Position numbers and translations under genes: made by a program. A DNA stretch of 64,000 bases. Source: Planctomycetota bacterium. GTDB taxonomy: Bacteria > Planctomycetota > OFTM77. The notes below the pieces were generated by a model that searched no databases, was not told where the DNA came from, and saw only the letters and a list, made by a program, of their open reading frames with translations. Positions 27,856-38,643 of this stretch are shown here, one piece after another. Each line of letters opens with the position of its first letter. The stretch's first letter is position 1. Location of the stretch: NCBI GenBank assembly GCA_029260795.1, contig JAJDCO010000087.1, positions 81,926 through 145,925 on the forward strand, written 5' to 3'.

Positions 27856-30093
27856 TCAGCGCTCGAGGATCAAGAAGCGGAGGTCGACGGCCGGGAGTGC
27901 CATGGTGTGGGTGAAGTCGTCGGTCACCGTCGCGAGGACGCCGTTCGTGCGGCCGTCGAGAAGCCGATACTCTTGACCAGGCACGAGGTCGTAGGACTCG
28001 AAGTCGAACTGGAACGAGACGTTCGTGTCGAGCTTCTCGTAGTTCACGAGCAGGATGCCCAAGCGTCCGTCTGGAGCTTTCCACACCGATGTCAGGACGC
28101 CGGGAGCCCGAATGGTGTAGGGCTCATCCGAACGCGGCTCGATGAGTGTCATGGTCTGCGAGGGGGCCGACGTCTCGAGTGGTCTCAGGAGCTGCCCCAA
28201 CAAGAGGAAGTCCCGGTATCGACGCCGCGCCACGATGAAGCGCTTGAGTGCACCGACGTAACGTTGCACCGACGCGTAGTAGATCCAGTGATTCGGAACG
28301 CCTCCGAGCTCGAACAGAGACTCGATCGAGCTGAGCATCTTGCCCAGGCTGAAGCCGTGCGCCAACGTGTAGACCGCGTCGTCGAGGTGCACGAAGTGGT
28401 GCGCGCGGAAGAAGTCCATCTTCGAGTTGGCGATCAGGGTGACCGTGTAGTCGTGGTAGACGCTGTCGTACAGCGGTACGTATTGCGCCGAGCCGTCTCT
28501 CGAGACCGGGTTGTACTCATAGGGATTCTCGGGCGCGATCATGTCGGCTACGCCGATGAAGCCTTCGAACATCGACTCGTAGGTGATCACGAAGTCGGCG
28601 TTCTCGGCGCGTCGCCCGTTTCGGACGGCCGTCATCAGGGCATGAAAGCCCGCGATCGTGTGGGAGCCATGTCCGCGACGGTTGCGGAACGCATCGAAGT
28701 CGGGATGGACCTCGTACGGGTTGTCGAGGTAGACACCGTCCGTGCCCACTCGCCGAAGGATGGCGTTCACGTGGTCGTGCCATGACGACACTCCCGGATC
28801 GAGGACGACGACCGTCCAGGGCGCGAACGGATCGAAGATCGTCGCCCCATGGAAGTCCTTCTTCGTCCAGGCGTAGACGTTGTCTTGCCCATAGCTCGGA
28901 TGACTGGCGTCGTAGGCGTATGACCACACGTACGGGATGCCGCGCACGCCTTCGGAGGCGAGGCCGTCGAGCGTCGCCTGGAACCCGGGCGAGGAGCCGT
29001 AGGCGCCGAAGGTGTCGAACCAGGCCCAGTGAGCGACGGCCAGGCCACCCGGTGGAATGTTGTAGAACTCGCGCACCGCCTTGAATCCGGCGACTGTGTG
29101 GTTCACGTCGTCGGAGACTTCGAAGGTATGAAGCTCCAGCAGATCGAGCTCTTTCCACCAGCTAGGCACGTCCGTGCGTTCGGCCAGCTTGCCGTGTCGC
29201 AGCCAGGCTTGATCCTTGGCAAACTCGCGATAGATCTGACCGGCGTCGTACCAGTCGCCTTCGAAGAGTCCGATCACCCACGGGAAGCTCATCAAGAATG
29301 AGCGACCGGGCGTGACCTGATCCTCGGTGAAAGCCTGCAAGCCGAGATGATAGGACTCGCCATCCCCTTCCAAGCTCAGGCGCTTGTAGTACCAGTTCGG
29401 ATCGTGAGCGGCGAGGTAGAGCCCGGCCCCTCCGTCGGTGTACACGGGGAAGAGCTGTGCGTTGAGCTTGTTGCCGATGAAGGTCGCGGCGCCGTTGTGC
29501 TTCAGCGTCCGCTGGGGATCGGCCACCTCCAGCGCGCCCCGGTAGGGCACGATCGCTCTCAGCGTCGTGCCGTCCGCCGGAGGCGAGATCGCCAGATGGA
29601 GCTCGGCCAGCTGGACGGTGAACACGTTCATGGCTCGCGCATCGACGGCCAGGCGCCATTCGGTCTGCGATCCGTTCGCGGGAAGGCGGATCTCGACGTG
29701 AACCGAGAAGCGCTCCCCGCCGACTCGACACTGCCGCCAGATGAGCGTCACCACCAACGTGTCGCCCTCTGGGCGCCGTCGCACTTCCGCCGGCCGCGTC
29801 GTGCTCGTCGCATCGGACTCGATCGTCTCGCCGCTCGTCAGGTCGAGCCAATGAACCCGCCAGAGCGACGCGTCGGCGAACGAGAACGCGATCTCGCGCT
29901 CGTGGTCGACCAACCGAGCCAGCGAGAGGTTTCCCGAGAACGGCGACCGGCTCAGAGTGAGCTCGAGGTCTCCATGGCGAATTCGCTCGGAGTCGCTCGC
30001 ACTGCCCGGAGCTCGGGGCTGAGCGGCGGCGGGAATGGTGAGAAGGGCCAGGAGCAGGCCGATGCGGTGAAGAGCAAGCATGCCGGTGGTCAA
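27856..30093 (-). CDS. Secreted glycoside-hydrolase-like protein (DUF6259-like)
   Basis: 745 aa, signal peptide; ELDLLELHTF, HWAWFDTFGAYGSSPGFQATLDGLASEGVRGIPYVWSYAYDASHPSYG, GTDGVYLDNPYEVHPDFDAFRNRRGHG suggest a TIM-barrel hydrolase. Confidence 0.7.
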   Translation of the reverse strand: MTTGMLALHRIGLLLALLTIPAAAQPRAPGSASDSERIRHGDLELTLSRSPFSGNLSLARLVDHEREIAFSFADASLWRVHWLDLTSGETIESDATSTTRPAEVRRRPEGDTLVVTLIWRQCRVGGERFSVHVEIRLPANGSQTEWRLAVDARAMNVFTVQLAELHLAISPPADGTTLRAIVPYRGALEVADPQRTLKHNGAATFIGNKLNAQLFPVYTDGGAGLYLAAHDPNWYYKRLSLEGDGESYHLGLQAFTEDQVTPGRSFLMSFPWVIGLFEGDWYDAGQIYREFAKDQAWLRHGKLAERTDVPSWWKELDLLELHTFEVSDDVNHTVAGFKAVREFYNIPPGGLAVAHWAWFDTFGAYGSSPGFQATLDGLASEGVRGIPYVWSYAYDASHPSYGQDNVYAWTKKDFHGATIFDPFAPWTVVVLDPGVSSWHDHVNAILRRVGTDGVYLDNPYEVHPDFDAFRNRRGHGSHTIAGFHALMTAVRNGRRAENADFVITYESMFEGFIGVADMIAPENPYEYNPVSRDGSAQYVPLYDSVYHDYTVTLIANSKMDFFRAHHFVHLDDAVYTLAHGFSLGKMLSSIESLFELGGVPNHWIYYASVQRYVGALKRFIVARRRYRDFLLLGQLLRPLETSAPSQTMTLIEPRSDEPYTIRAPGVLTSVWKAPDGRLGILLVNYEKLDTNVSFQFDFESYDLVPGQEYRLLDGRTNGVLATVTDDFTHTMALPAVDLRFLILER

Positions 30094-30216
30094 AGGGGGT
30101 GGGAGAGTCGGGCGAAGGTTCTAACCACTTGTCATCACGAAGATAACAGGGATTCTGCAGTGGTCAAGCCTCGGCTCGGGCCCCCCCCTCGATCGACGCC
30201 GACGACCGCTTTCGGT

Positions 30217-30555
30217 TCAACCGCCCAAGATCTGAACGGCATCGTCCCGAGTGTCGAAGACGTCGATGATCCGGTCCATGCGTACGAGACGGAAGGTCGA
30301 AGCGACCTGTCTCGACATGGAGCACAAGGCAAAGGTGCCGCCGTCCGCGTTCTTGCGTCGGAGGCACGAGAGGATGACCCCAAGCCCGGCACTGTCGATG
30401 AAGTCGATCTCACTCAGATCGACGATCAGCGATCGGTCGCCCTGAAGCTGGCTCGCGACGCCTTGCGAGAATGCCTTCGCGTTGTCGGCATCGAGGGCCG
30501 AGACTCGCGGTCGAACCACGTCCACGTGGTCACCCGAATCAATCTGGATGTCCAT
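30217..30555 (-). CDS. STAS-domain anti-anti-sigma factor
   Basis: MDIQIDSGDHVDVVRPRVSALDADNAKAF..LIVDLSEIDFIDSAGLGVILSCLRR; ATG overlaps the upstream stop. Confidence 0.9.
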   Translation of the reverse strand: MDIQIDSGDHVDVVRPRVSALDADNAKAFSQGVASQLQGDRSLIVDLSEIDFIDSAGLGVILSCLRRKNADGGTFALCSMSRQVASTFRLVRMDRIIDVFDTRDDAVQILGG

Positions 30556-32591
30556 CAGCCGTCTCTCCGAGAAAGGAATCGGGTCAGCGTCAGGCGGTTC
30601 TCGCCTTCGGGTCCCCGGATGTATTCGACGTCGTCCATAAGCTCGTGAATGAAGTAGACCCCCATCCCGCCCGGGGACAGGTCGTCCCAATCGGGGGGCT
30701 GCACACTGGCAGGATCGAACGAGCGTCCCCAGTCTCGGAGGATCATCACGAATCGATCGGATTGGCGACGGACGGTCAGCTCGAGGATTCCCTGATCCTG
30801 ATCTTCGTCGTAGCCGTGGCGCATGATGTTGCTGGCGGCCTCGGTCAGAGCCAGCAGTAGCTCGTCGAGAATCTCGACCGGCATGGTGGGCTCACGCTCG
30901 GCGATGCTCGAAGTGAAGCTGCGCAGCTTGCGCAGCTGGCTCGTGCTGCTGGGTACGCTGAGTCGGTCCTCGAGGACGATCTCCTCGCGTTCGACCAGCG
31001 GCTCGATCTTGATCACCACGCACGACAGGTCGTCTCGGACGCCGTCGGCACCGGCGAAGGCGACGACCGACTCGCGGATCGCGATCGTGAGATCGCTCGC
31101 CGAGAGATCCCGATGCTCGAGGAGGGTCTGCTCGAGTCGTCTCTGCTCGTACAGCTCGCCGCCGGGGCCGACCGCTTCGGTTACACCGTCGGAGTAGATC
31201 ACGAAGATGTCGCCCGGCTCGGCCGTGCTCTGGAATTGGCGGTACACGGAGTCGGGATGCATTCCGAGCGGCAGGTTGACCCGGCGCTCGCACTCGTCAC
31301 GCAGGGCATCGACTCGGCCCGTGCTCGCGCGCAGGCGCAGCGTGCTGGTATGCCCACAGTCGACGTATGTCACGATGCGTCGTCGGGTGTCGAAGCGTGC
31401 GTAGCAGATCGTGACGAAGCGCTCGAGCTCGATCAGGCGATTGGTGATCGCTTGGTGGACGTCGAGCACGATCCGCTCGGGTCGAGCGGCGTTGGGACGA
31501 CTCTCGCCACCGGGTGAGCCGCTTCCCGATCGGAGGAACTCGCTCTTGACCGCTGCTCCGACGAGCGCGGCGGGAACGCCCTTTCCCATGACGTCGCCCA
31601 TGACCACGTCGAGGCAAGTCGGCGACTGAGGCAAGAAGTCGAAAAAGTCGCCGTCCACGTGCTGCGAGGGAATCGACAGCGCCCCGACGTCGAGCCCTTC
31701 CAGGCCGCTCGGTAGCTGCCCGAGGAGCAGATGCTCCTGGATGTGCGCTCCGATCTCGAGATCGTGGCGCAGTCGCTGCGACTCCAGCCGCTCCTCGTGC
31801 AGCCGGCTCGCCTCGATCACACGCGAGAGCTGAAAGGAGAGGATCTCCACCAGGCGCATGAAGTGTGAGTCGAAGGAATCTTCGTGCTCGTTCCAGACCT
31901 CCACCACGGCGTGCACGATGCCGTGCGCCACGACGGGCGACACGAGGGCACTTCGGGCCGAGTCGAGCTCGGGGTCGAGGCGAGCTTCCACGCGCTCGCG
32001 TCGACGCCAAATGATGCCGCGCTTCTCTTGAATCGCCTTGCCGACCAGGCCGATGTCGGCGGCTCGAGGCTCGGGCACCGAATCGAGGGAGCAGTTGGCA
32101 ATCTCGATCCCGTTCTCCCCGACCGTCCAGATCGCGGCTTCGAGGCCGGGAGTGATCGCAATCAGTCGCTCGAGGACCTTGGAGAAGGCGCGGCTGGGCG
32201 TCAAGAAGACCGTCGGATCCGAGCCGAAGTCGTGGATCGAGGCGAGCCCTTCGTAGCTGAAGCCGAGCTCCTCGAAGAGGTTCTCGATCTCGACCTCGCG
32301 CTCCACCAGGCATTGGGCGGCCTGCGTCATCGACTCGGCGAGGCGGCGTCCGGACGAGCCGCTTTCCAGCCCATCGAAGACGACCGTCGACCGCGTTCCG
32401 TCTCGGAAGTCGAGCGCGATCTCACAAGCGGCCTCGCTCGGCTGCTCGACTTCGGAGGCCCCGAAGGCCGGTCGTTGCCCCTCAGGAGACCGAACCCAGA
32501 CCCGGACGCCCTGCCAGTTCTCCGGAGGGTGGATCAGCTGGTGAAGAGTCGAGATGAGGCGATCTGCGGTCGACGAGGCGGCCGGGATCAC
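30555..32591 (-). CDS. SpoIIE/PP2C phosphatase with N-terminal GAF-like region and C-terminal HATPase (RsbW-like)
   Basis: DGDFFDFLPQSPTCLDVVMGDVMGKGVPAALVGAAVKSEF, DIFVIYSDGVTEA, DDLSCVVIKI; C-terminal LTEAASNIMRHGY..LRDWGRSFDP..GGMGVYFIHELMDDVEY. Confidence 0.92.
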   Translation of the reverse strand: MIPAASSTADRLISTLHQLIHPPENWQGVRVWVRSPEGQRPAFGASEVEQPSEAACEIALDFRDGTRSTVVFDGLESGSSGRRLAESMTQAAQCLVEREVEIENLFEELGFSYEGLASIHDFGSDPTVFLTPSRAFSKVLERLIAITPGLEAAIWTVGENGIEIANCSLDSVPEPRAADIGLVGKAIQEKRGIIWRRRERVEARLDPELDSARSALVSPVVAHGIVHAVVEVWNEHEDSFDSHFMRLVEILSFQLSRVIEASRLHEERLESQRLRHDLEIGAHIQEHLLLGQLPSGLEGLDVGALSIPSQHVDGDFFDFLPQSPTCLDVVMGDVMGKGVPAALVGAAVKSEFLRSGSGSPGGESRPNAARPERIVLDVHQAITNRLIELERFVTICYARFDTRRRIVTYVDCGHTSTLRLRASTGRVDALRDECERRVNLPLGMHPDSVYRQFQSTAEPGDIFVIYSDGVTEAVGPGGELYEQRRLEQTLLEHRDLSASDLTIAIRESVVAFAGADGVRDDLSCVVIKIEPLVEREEIVLEDRLSVPSSTSQLRKLRSFTSSIAEREPTMPVEILDELLLALTEAASNIMRHGYDEDQDQGILELTVRRQSDRFVMILRDWGRSFDPASVQPPDWDDLSPGGMGVYFIHELMDDVEYIRGPEGENRLTLTRFLSRRDG

Positions 32592-33022
32592 ACGAGGCCC
32601 CTCGGCGAGGGGCGAGTCCCGGAGGACTTGGAGGCCAGCCCGAGTCGCTCGAGCGTGCGGAAGAGGTCGACCGGACTGATCGGCTTCGTCAGGAAGGCAT
32701 TTGCGCCCGCCTGCTCGGCCGTCTCGGCCGTCGCTTCTCCCTCGTCGTCGAAGGAGTGCGAGGTCATCACGATGATCGTCATGTCATCGAAGTCGGCGAG
32801 CTGGCGAACTTGCCGGCAGAGCTCGAGCCCCGACTGACCGGCGCAGAGGACCACGTCGGTGATCATCGCTCGAGGCCGGAACTCCGGGAGGAGCTCGAGA
32901 GCTTGTTGGCTGGACTCAACGATCCGCAGCTCGAAGCCCGCCTTGGTGAGGTAGTGCTCGAGGAAGCGAGCGACCACCAGCGAGTCTTCGACGATGAGGA
33001 TGCGACGGGGTGACGTGTCCAT
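32588..33022 (-). CDS. Response regulator receiver (CheY-like)
   Basis: MDTSPRRILIVEDSLVVARFLEHYLTKAGFEL..PRAMITDVVLCAGQSGLELCRQVR..IIVMTSHSFDDEGEATAETAEQAGANAFLTKPISPVDL. Confidence 0.9.
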   Translation of the reverse strand: MDTSPRRILIVEDSLVVARFLEHYLTKAGFELRIVESSQQALELLPEFRPRAMITDVVLCAGQSGLELCRQVRQLADFDDMTIIVMTSHSFDDEGEATAETAEQAGANAFLTKPISPVDLFRTLERLGLASKSSGTRPSPRGLV

Positions 33023-33154
33023 CAGGACCTCCGGATTCGGAGCCAAGTACCTGGTTTCCGTATCGGCCGGTCGGCTCTGAAACCTGAACCGTCGCCTCCA
33101 CCTTCCCCGACGGGCTCTCGGGCTCGCCCGATCGCCGGGGCAAGAGCCCGCAGC

Positions 33155-34624
33155 TCACTCGACCGTGACGTTCTCGAACGTAACGGAGGAGGTACCTGTC
33201 CGATCCGAGGCCTGGCGGGACTCGAAGTAGAGTCCCCAGCGGCCGGGGTCGACGGCACTCCCGGGGGCCGACCACACGGTCTCGCCGTCGATGGACCAGC
33301 TCATCTCACCGGTCGCGGGCGATCGCTCGAGGCGCCACACGCCCGTGGGGTCGAGGTGATCCGGAAGCTGCCAAAGAGCCGGCGTGTCCCAGCTTCCCTC
33401 GCGATAGTCGACTCGAATGAGCTCCCGGCCTCGGCGTCGGGCGCCCAGCACCGTGAAATGACGCGGTGACCGATAGCTCGTCAGGAAGGCGACGGTGGAG
33501 GCCGTGGGAAGCTGGGCGAGCGAGAACTCGACCCGGGACGGCGGCTGGAGGTCGCCTTGCCAGATCAAGGCCGTCGAGCCGCGTGCGGGCCGACGAGCAC
33601 TCAGGTGCGAGCCGTGTTGAATCCAGCGGCGTCCGAATCCGACTCGCCAAGGCAGGTCATTCCAGCGATCGAGATGATCCCGCCAGCGGCGCTCGACGAG
33701 GCCAACCGGGTACGTGCGCTGAAAGGCGAACCAGGGTGAGCGGTCAGCGCCAAGGCGCTGAATCAGTGCCGGAAAGCGGCCCGCCACGCTCGGATGACCG
33801 TCGCTGAGGAGAAAGTGACAGAGGCTGGTTGCGAGTGAGAAGTTCAGATCGTCGCTGCGATCGTCTCGGAACTGCCAGTAGTCGAGACCAAAGAGCCAGG
33901 CGAGGCGAAACGCGCGTCGGTCGCGACGGGTCGCTGATCGACAAGTGTTCACGACGTTGAGGTCGAGTGGGAGATCGTCCGACGGCATCTCCGCGTTGGA
34001 GTAGAGCACCCAGGCGGTGACGATCTCGGCCAGCCCTTCATTGAGGACGTCCGGCACGAACGACGTCCAGCGCGCCAGCGCCGCGTGACTCGTCTCATGA
34101 GCGATGTTCCAGGGCACGTCGACGCCGGGTTGGTCGAGGAGCGCGATCACACCGAGCTGCTGGTAGTAGCCACCGCGCGGCTCGAAGGTGCGATCCGGAG
34201 TGCTCGCCGAGTCGGCGTGGCCGTAGACGCTTTTGAAGTCGTGGTGTCGCTCGATCGCGAGGAGCGTCTCGATATCTCGGCAGAGGTAGACGAAGGAGGC
34301 GGGCAGGTCCGTCTCGGGCGATCGTCCCGTCGCCCAGTTCGACAAGCGCTCGTCGACGCGATCGATCGTCGTGGCGAGGTCGCCGAGAGCGCGCAACGTA
34401 TCGCTGCCGTAGTAGACGCTGCCACGCTGCGTGCGATAGGGAAGCGCGTAGGCGCGCGGCGTGTTCGAAGCCGGCGGCGTGATGACGGTGCGCTTACTCG
34501 TGACCGATCGGTGCGCGGTCAGGGGCGGCAGCTCGTCTCGGTGAGCATCGTCACAGGCGGCGAAGAGGAGCAGCGCTCCCGCGAGGAGACCTCCCACTCG
34601 CCCTCTGCGCCGATCTGCCATCAT
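33155..34624 (-). CDS. Lipoprotein with HExxH metallopeptidase-like motif and C-terminal LamG/DUF1080-like region
   Basis: Lipobox-like GALLLFAAC; NIAHETSHAALARWTSFVPDVLNEGLAEI; C-terminal WSIDGETVWSAPGSAVDPGRWGLYFESR..VTFENVTVE. Confidence 0.7.
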   Translation of the reverse strand: MMADRRRGRVGGLLAGALLLFAACDDAHRDELPPLTAHRSVTSKRTVITPPASNTPRAYALPYRTQRGSVYYGSDTLRALGDLATTIDRVDERLSNWATGRSPETDLPASFVYLCRDIETLLAIERHHDFKSVYGHADSASTPDRTFEPRGGYYQQLGVIALLDQPGVDVPWNIAHETSHAALARWTSFVPDVLNEGLAEIVTAWVLYSNAEMPSDDLPLDLNVVNTCRSATRRDRRAFRLAWLFGLDYWQFRDDRSDDLNFSLATSLCHFLLSDGHPSVAGRFPALIQRLGADRSPWFAFQRTYPVGLVERRWRDHLDRWNDLPWRVGFGRRWIQHGSHLSARRPARGSTALIWQGDLQPPSRVEFSLAQLPTASTVAFLTSYRSPRHFTVLGARRRGRELIRVDYREGSWDTPALWQLPDHLDPTGVWRLERSPATGEMSWSIDGETVWSAPGSAVDPGRWGLYFESRQASDRTGTSSVTFENVTVE

Positions 34625-35868
34625 CCACTCGCTCTCCGCCTCTTCGCGACGATTCGCCGAATCACTTCATCGGCCAATACACCGAGCAAGATGACCGTGC
34701 CCATCACGGCGTACTCGACCGAGTAAGGGATTCCGAGGAGGTTGAAGGCATTATAGAGAAGACGGAGGACGGCAGTCCCGATCACGATTCCGAGGATCGA
34801 GCCCTCACCGCCGCGCAGGCTGCAGCCTCCGAGGACGGCCGCCGCGATCGCATACAGCTCGTAGAACTGACCGAGCTGCGAAGGCTGGACACCGTTCGCA
34901 TCCAGCGTGAAGAGCACACCGCCGAGGCCCGCCAGCACCGCACACAGGACGTAGGCGACCGTGATGATCAGGCCCGTTCGGACGCCACTGAACCGCGCCG
35001 CTTGCTCGTTGCGTCCGGTGGCGAGTAGGTGCCGCCCGAACACCGTCTCGTTCAAGAGCAGTCCGCTGACCAGCGCCAGCGCGACCAGGACCCAGAACGG
35101 CATCGGCACCGGAACCTCGGCCAGCAGCGTGCGACCGGTCAGCCAAGTCACACCGCCGACGACCAGCACGAGCGTGCTCGACACGAGCCCGACCAGCAGC
35201 GCCCGGCTTTGGAGCCAGGCGGGGCAGCGCTTCAGCCCGGCGACGAATCCGGCGCGGGATCGGAGCCCGCGCAACGTCGCGATCCACGACCTCGAGACTG
35301 CCCGGAGGCCTCCTGCCATGAAGGGTCCCGTCCGCGTCCGCAGCCAACGCGCCAGCAGCCACATCGTCAGCACGGCTCCCACCACGGTGAGGAGCGAGGA
35401 CATCGAGCCCATCGGCCCGGTCGTCAGCTCTCGGAGCTCGGTGTGCCCGGTCCCAAAGCCTTGGTTGAGGTCGTCGGTCAAGTAGCGCGCCGCGCCGCGG
35501 TAGATCAGCAGGCCACACAGGGTGACCAAGAACGGCTGGAGCTTCAACCGCGTGACGAGCAGCCCGTGCAGGAGCCCGATGCACACCGAGACGAGCGCGA
35601 TCAAACCGAGGACGCTGGTCAGCGACCAGCCCTTCTTGACGAGCAGCCACGGCAGCATCGTCCCGGTCAAGCCGACGATGGATCCGACCGACAGGTCGAT
35701 GCCACCCGTGATGATCACGAACGCGACACCGATCCCCAAGATCCCGTAAAGCCCGGTCCGGCTCGCGAGGTTGGAGATGTTGCCCGGCTTCATGAACGAG
35801 TCGCTGTTGAGCGCGGTCACGAAGCAGATCACCAGCAACAGACCGAGAATACCCAGGATCTTCTTCAT
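34621..35868 (-). CDS. Ribose-type sugar ABC transporter permease
   Basis: Start MKKILGILGLLLVICFVTALNSDSFMKPGNISNLASRTGLYGILGIGVAFVIITGGIDLSVGSIVGLTG; C-terminal FYELYAIAAAVLGGCSLRGGEGSILGIVIG. Confidence 0.92.
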   Translation of the reverse strand: MKKILGILGLLLVICFVTALNSDSFMKPGNISNLASRTGLYGILGIGVAFVIITGGIDLSVGSIVGLTGTMLPWLLVKKGWSLTSVLGLIALVSVCIGLLHGLLVTRLKLQPFLVTLCGLLIYRGAARYLTDDLNQGFGTGHTELRELTTGPMGSMSSLLTVVGAVLTMWLLARWLRTRTGPFMAGGLRAVSRSWIATLRGLRSRAGFVAGLKRCPAWLQSRALLVGLVSSTLVLVVGGVTWLTGRTLLAEVPVPMPFWVLVALALVSGLLLNETVFGRHLLATGRNEQAARFSGVRTGLIITVAYVLCAVLAGLGGVLFTLDANGVQPSQLGQFYELYAIAAAVLGGCSLRGGEGSILGIVIGTAVLRLLYNAFNLLGIPYSVEYAVMGTVILLGVLADEVIRRIVAKRRRASG

Positions 35869-37370
35869 CGCGTGGCGGCCTCCTGTCCGCCGGTTGCGAG
35901 CTGGAGAACGGCGCTTTCGGCGAGCTCTTCGCGACCGAGCTCGCCGGTGAGTCGGCCTTCGTGCATGACGAGCACTCGGTCGGCGAGACCGAGGATCTCC
36001 TCCATCTCGGAAGAGACGAAGAGGATCGCGACGCCGTTCTCGGCCAGGCGAGAGATCATCTCGTAGATCTCGTGCTTGGCGCCGACGTCGACGCCTCGCG
36101 TCGGCTCGTCGAGCAGCAGCACGCGCGGCTCGAGGGCGAGCCATTTGGCGACGACGACCTTCTGCTGGTTGCCGCCCGAGAGGTTCCCCGCCAGCTGATC
36201 CGGTCCGGGCGCCTTGATGCGAAGGGAAGTCTGCTGACGGCGAGCCAAGGCATCCTCGAGCGGGCGACGCACGAAACCGAGTCGGCTGCGGCGAGCGAGA
36301 GAGGCGAGTCCGATATTGTCGCGCAGGTTCGCAGTGAGGATCAGACCTTGCCCCTGGCGATCCTCGGGCACGAGGGCCAGACCGGCCGCGATCGCGTTCC
36401 GGGGCTTGCCGAGCGAGAGCTCACGACCCGTCACGCGGACGCTTCCGCTTCGGGGCGCATCGATGCCGAACAGCGCACGGAGCACCTCCGACCGACCTGC
36501 GCCTACCAGGCCGGCCAGCCCGACTCGCTCCCCGGCGCGCACGGTGAAGCTGACCGCATGTTGCGGATGAGCTTCGGTGCGGAGCTCCTCGACCTCGAGT
36601 GCGACCTGGCCGAGTGCGTGTGGGCGCGAGGCATAGAAGCTGTCGAGCTCCCTTCCGACCATGCAATGGATCATGCGACCGCGCTCGATCTCGTCTCCGA
36701 CGAGCTCCGCGACCCGCTCGCCGTCACGCAGCACCGTGACCCGATCGGCCAGATCGATGACCTCACCGAGGCGATGCGAGATGTAGACGATGCTCACGCC
36801 TCGGTTGCTCAGCTCACGAATGACCTCGAACAGTCGCTCGCTCTCGTTGGTGGAGAGGCTCGAGGTCGGCTCGTCCATGATCAGCACTTGGGCGTCGGCC
36901 GCCAAGGCGCGCGCGATCTCGACCAGCTGGCGTTGGCCGACCGAGAGCTCCGTGATCGGAGTGCCCGGACCGAATGGCACACCGATGCGCGTGAGGACCC
37001 GACGGGCATCGGCCTCGAGGCGTTGACGATCGAGCAGGCCGAAGCGTCGGGGCTCGCGTCCGAGGTAGAGGTTGCCGGCCACGTCGAGGTTGTCGGCGAG
37101 GTTGAGCTCTTGGTGAATGAGGGCGATGCCGAGCGAGCTCGCGGCCCGGGGTGATTCGATGGGGGTCGACTCGCCGCGCCAGCGCAGCTCACCCTCGTCT
37201 GGCCGCTCGATGCCGGCGAGGATCTTCATGAGCGTGCTCTTCCCAGCGCCGTTCTCTCCGACCAGGCCGAGCACCTCGCCGGGAGCCACGTGCAGGTCGA
37301 CGCGGTGGAGTGCCCGCACGCCGGGAAACCGCTTGCCGATGCCGTGTGCCTCGAGCAGCGGCTCGGTCAT
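35865..37370 (-). CDS. Ribose-type sugar ABC transporter ATP-binding protein, double NBD
   Basis: GENGAGKSTLMKILAGIERPDEGEL, LSVGQRQLVEIARAL, LSGGNQQKVVVAKWLALEPRVLLLDEPTRGVDVGAKHEIYE. Confidence 0.94.
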   Translation of the reverse strand: MTEPLLEAHGIGKRFPGVRALHRVDLHVAPGEVLGLVGENGAGKSTLMKILAGIERPDEGELRWRGESTPIESPRAASSLGIALIHQELNLADNLDVAGNLYLGREPRRFGLLDRQRLEADARRVLTRIGVPFGPGTPITELSVGQRQLVEIARALAADAQVLIMDEPTSSLSTNESERLFEVIRELSNRGVSIVYISHRLGEVIDLADRVTVLRDGERVAELVGDEIERGRMIHCMVGRELDSFYASRPHALGQVALEVEELRTEAHPQHAVSFTVRAGERVGLAGLVGAGRSEVLRALFGIDAPRSGSVRVTGRELSLGKPRNAIAAGLALVPEDRQGQGLILTANLRDNIGLASLARRSRLGFVRRPLEDALARRQQTSLRIKAPGPDQLAGNLSGGNQQKVVVAKWLALEPRVLLLDEPTRGVDVGAKHEIYEMISRLAENGVAILFVSSEMEEILGLADRVLVMHEGRLTGELGREELAESAVLQLATGGQEAATR

Positions 37371-37386
37371 GGTCGGACCGAGGAGC

Positions 37387-38391
<1,005 letters not shown>

Positions 38392-38643
38392 GGTCGGAGC
38401 TCCTTCGCAAGCTGGGTCGAAGCCGCCGGGCCAGGGCGACGAGAGTGAACGGATAAGCGATACCGGATTCAGGATCGGGCCGCAAGCCGCGTCGGTCGGA
38501 AGCGCCGGATGGTTTGCGCTCTTCTGCACCAGCGCGTGCGACGATCGCTCCGCCCATGCTTTGCGCCAGCAGAGGCTGCCGCTAGAATCCGACGCGAGCA
38601 CTTGGAACCGAACAACGTCGCCGGATGGCCCGGGAGATCACCT

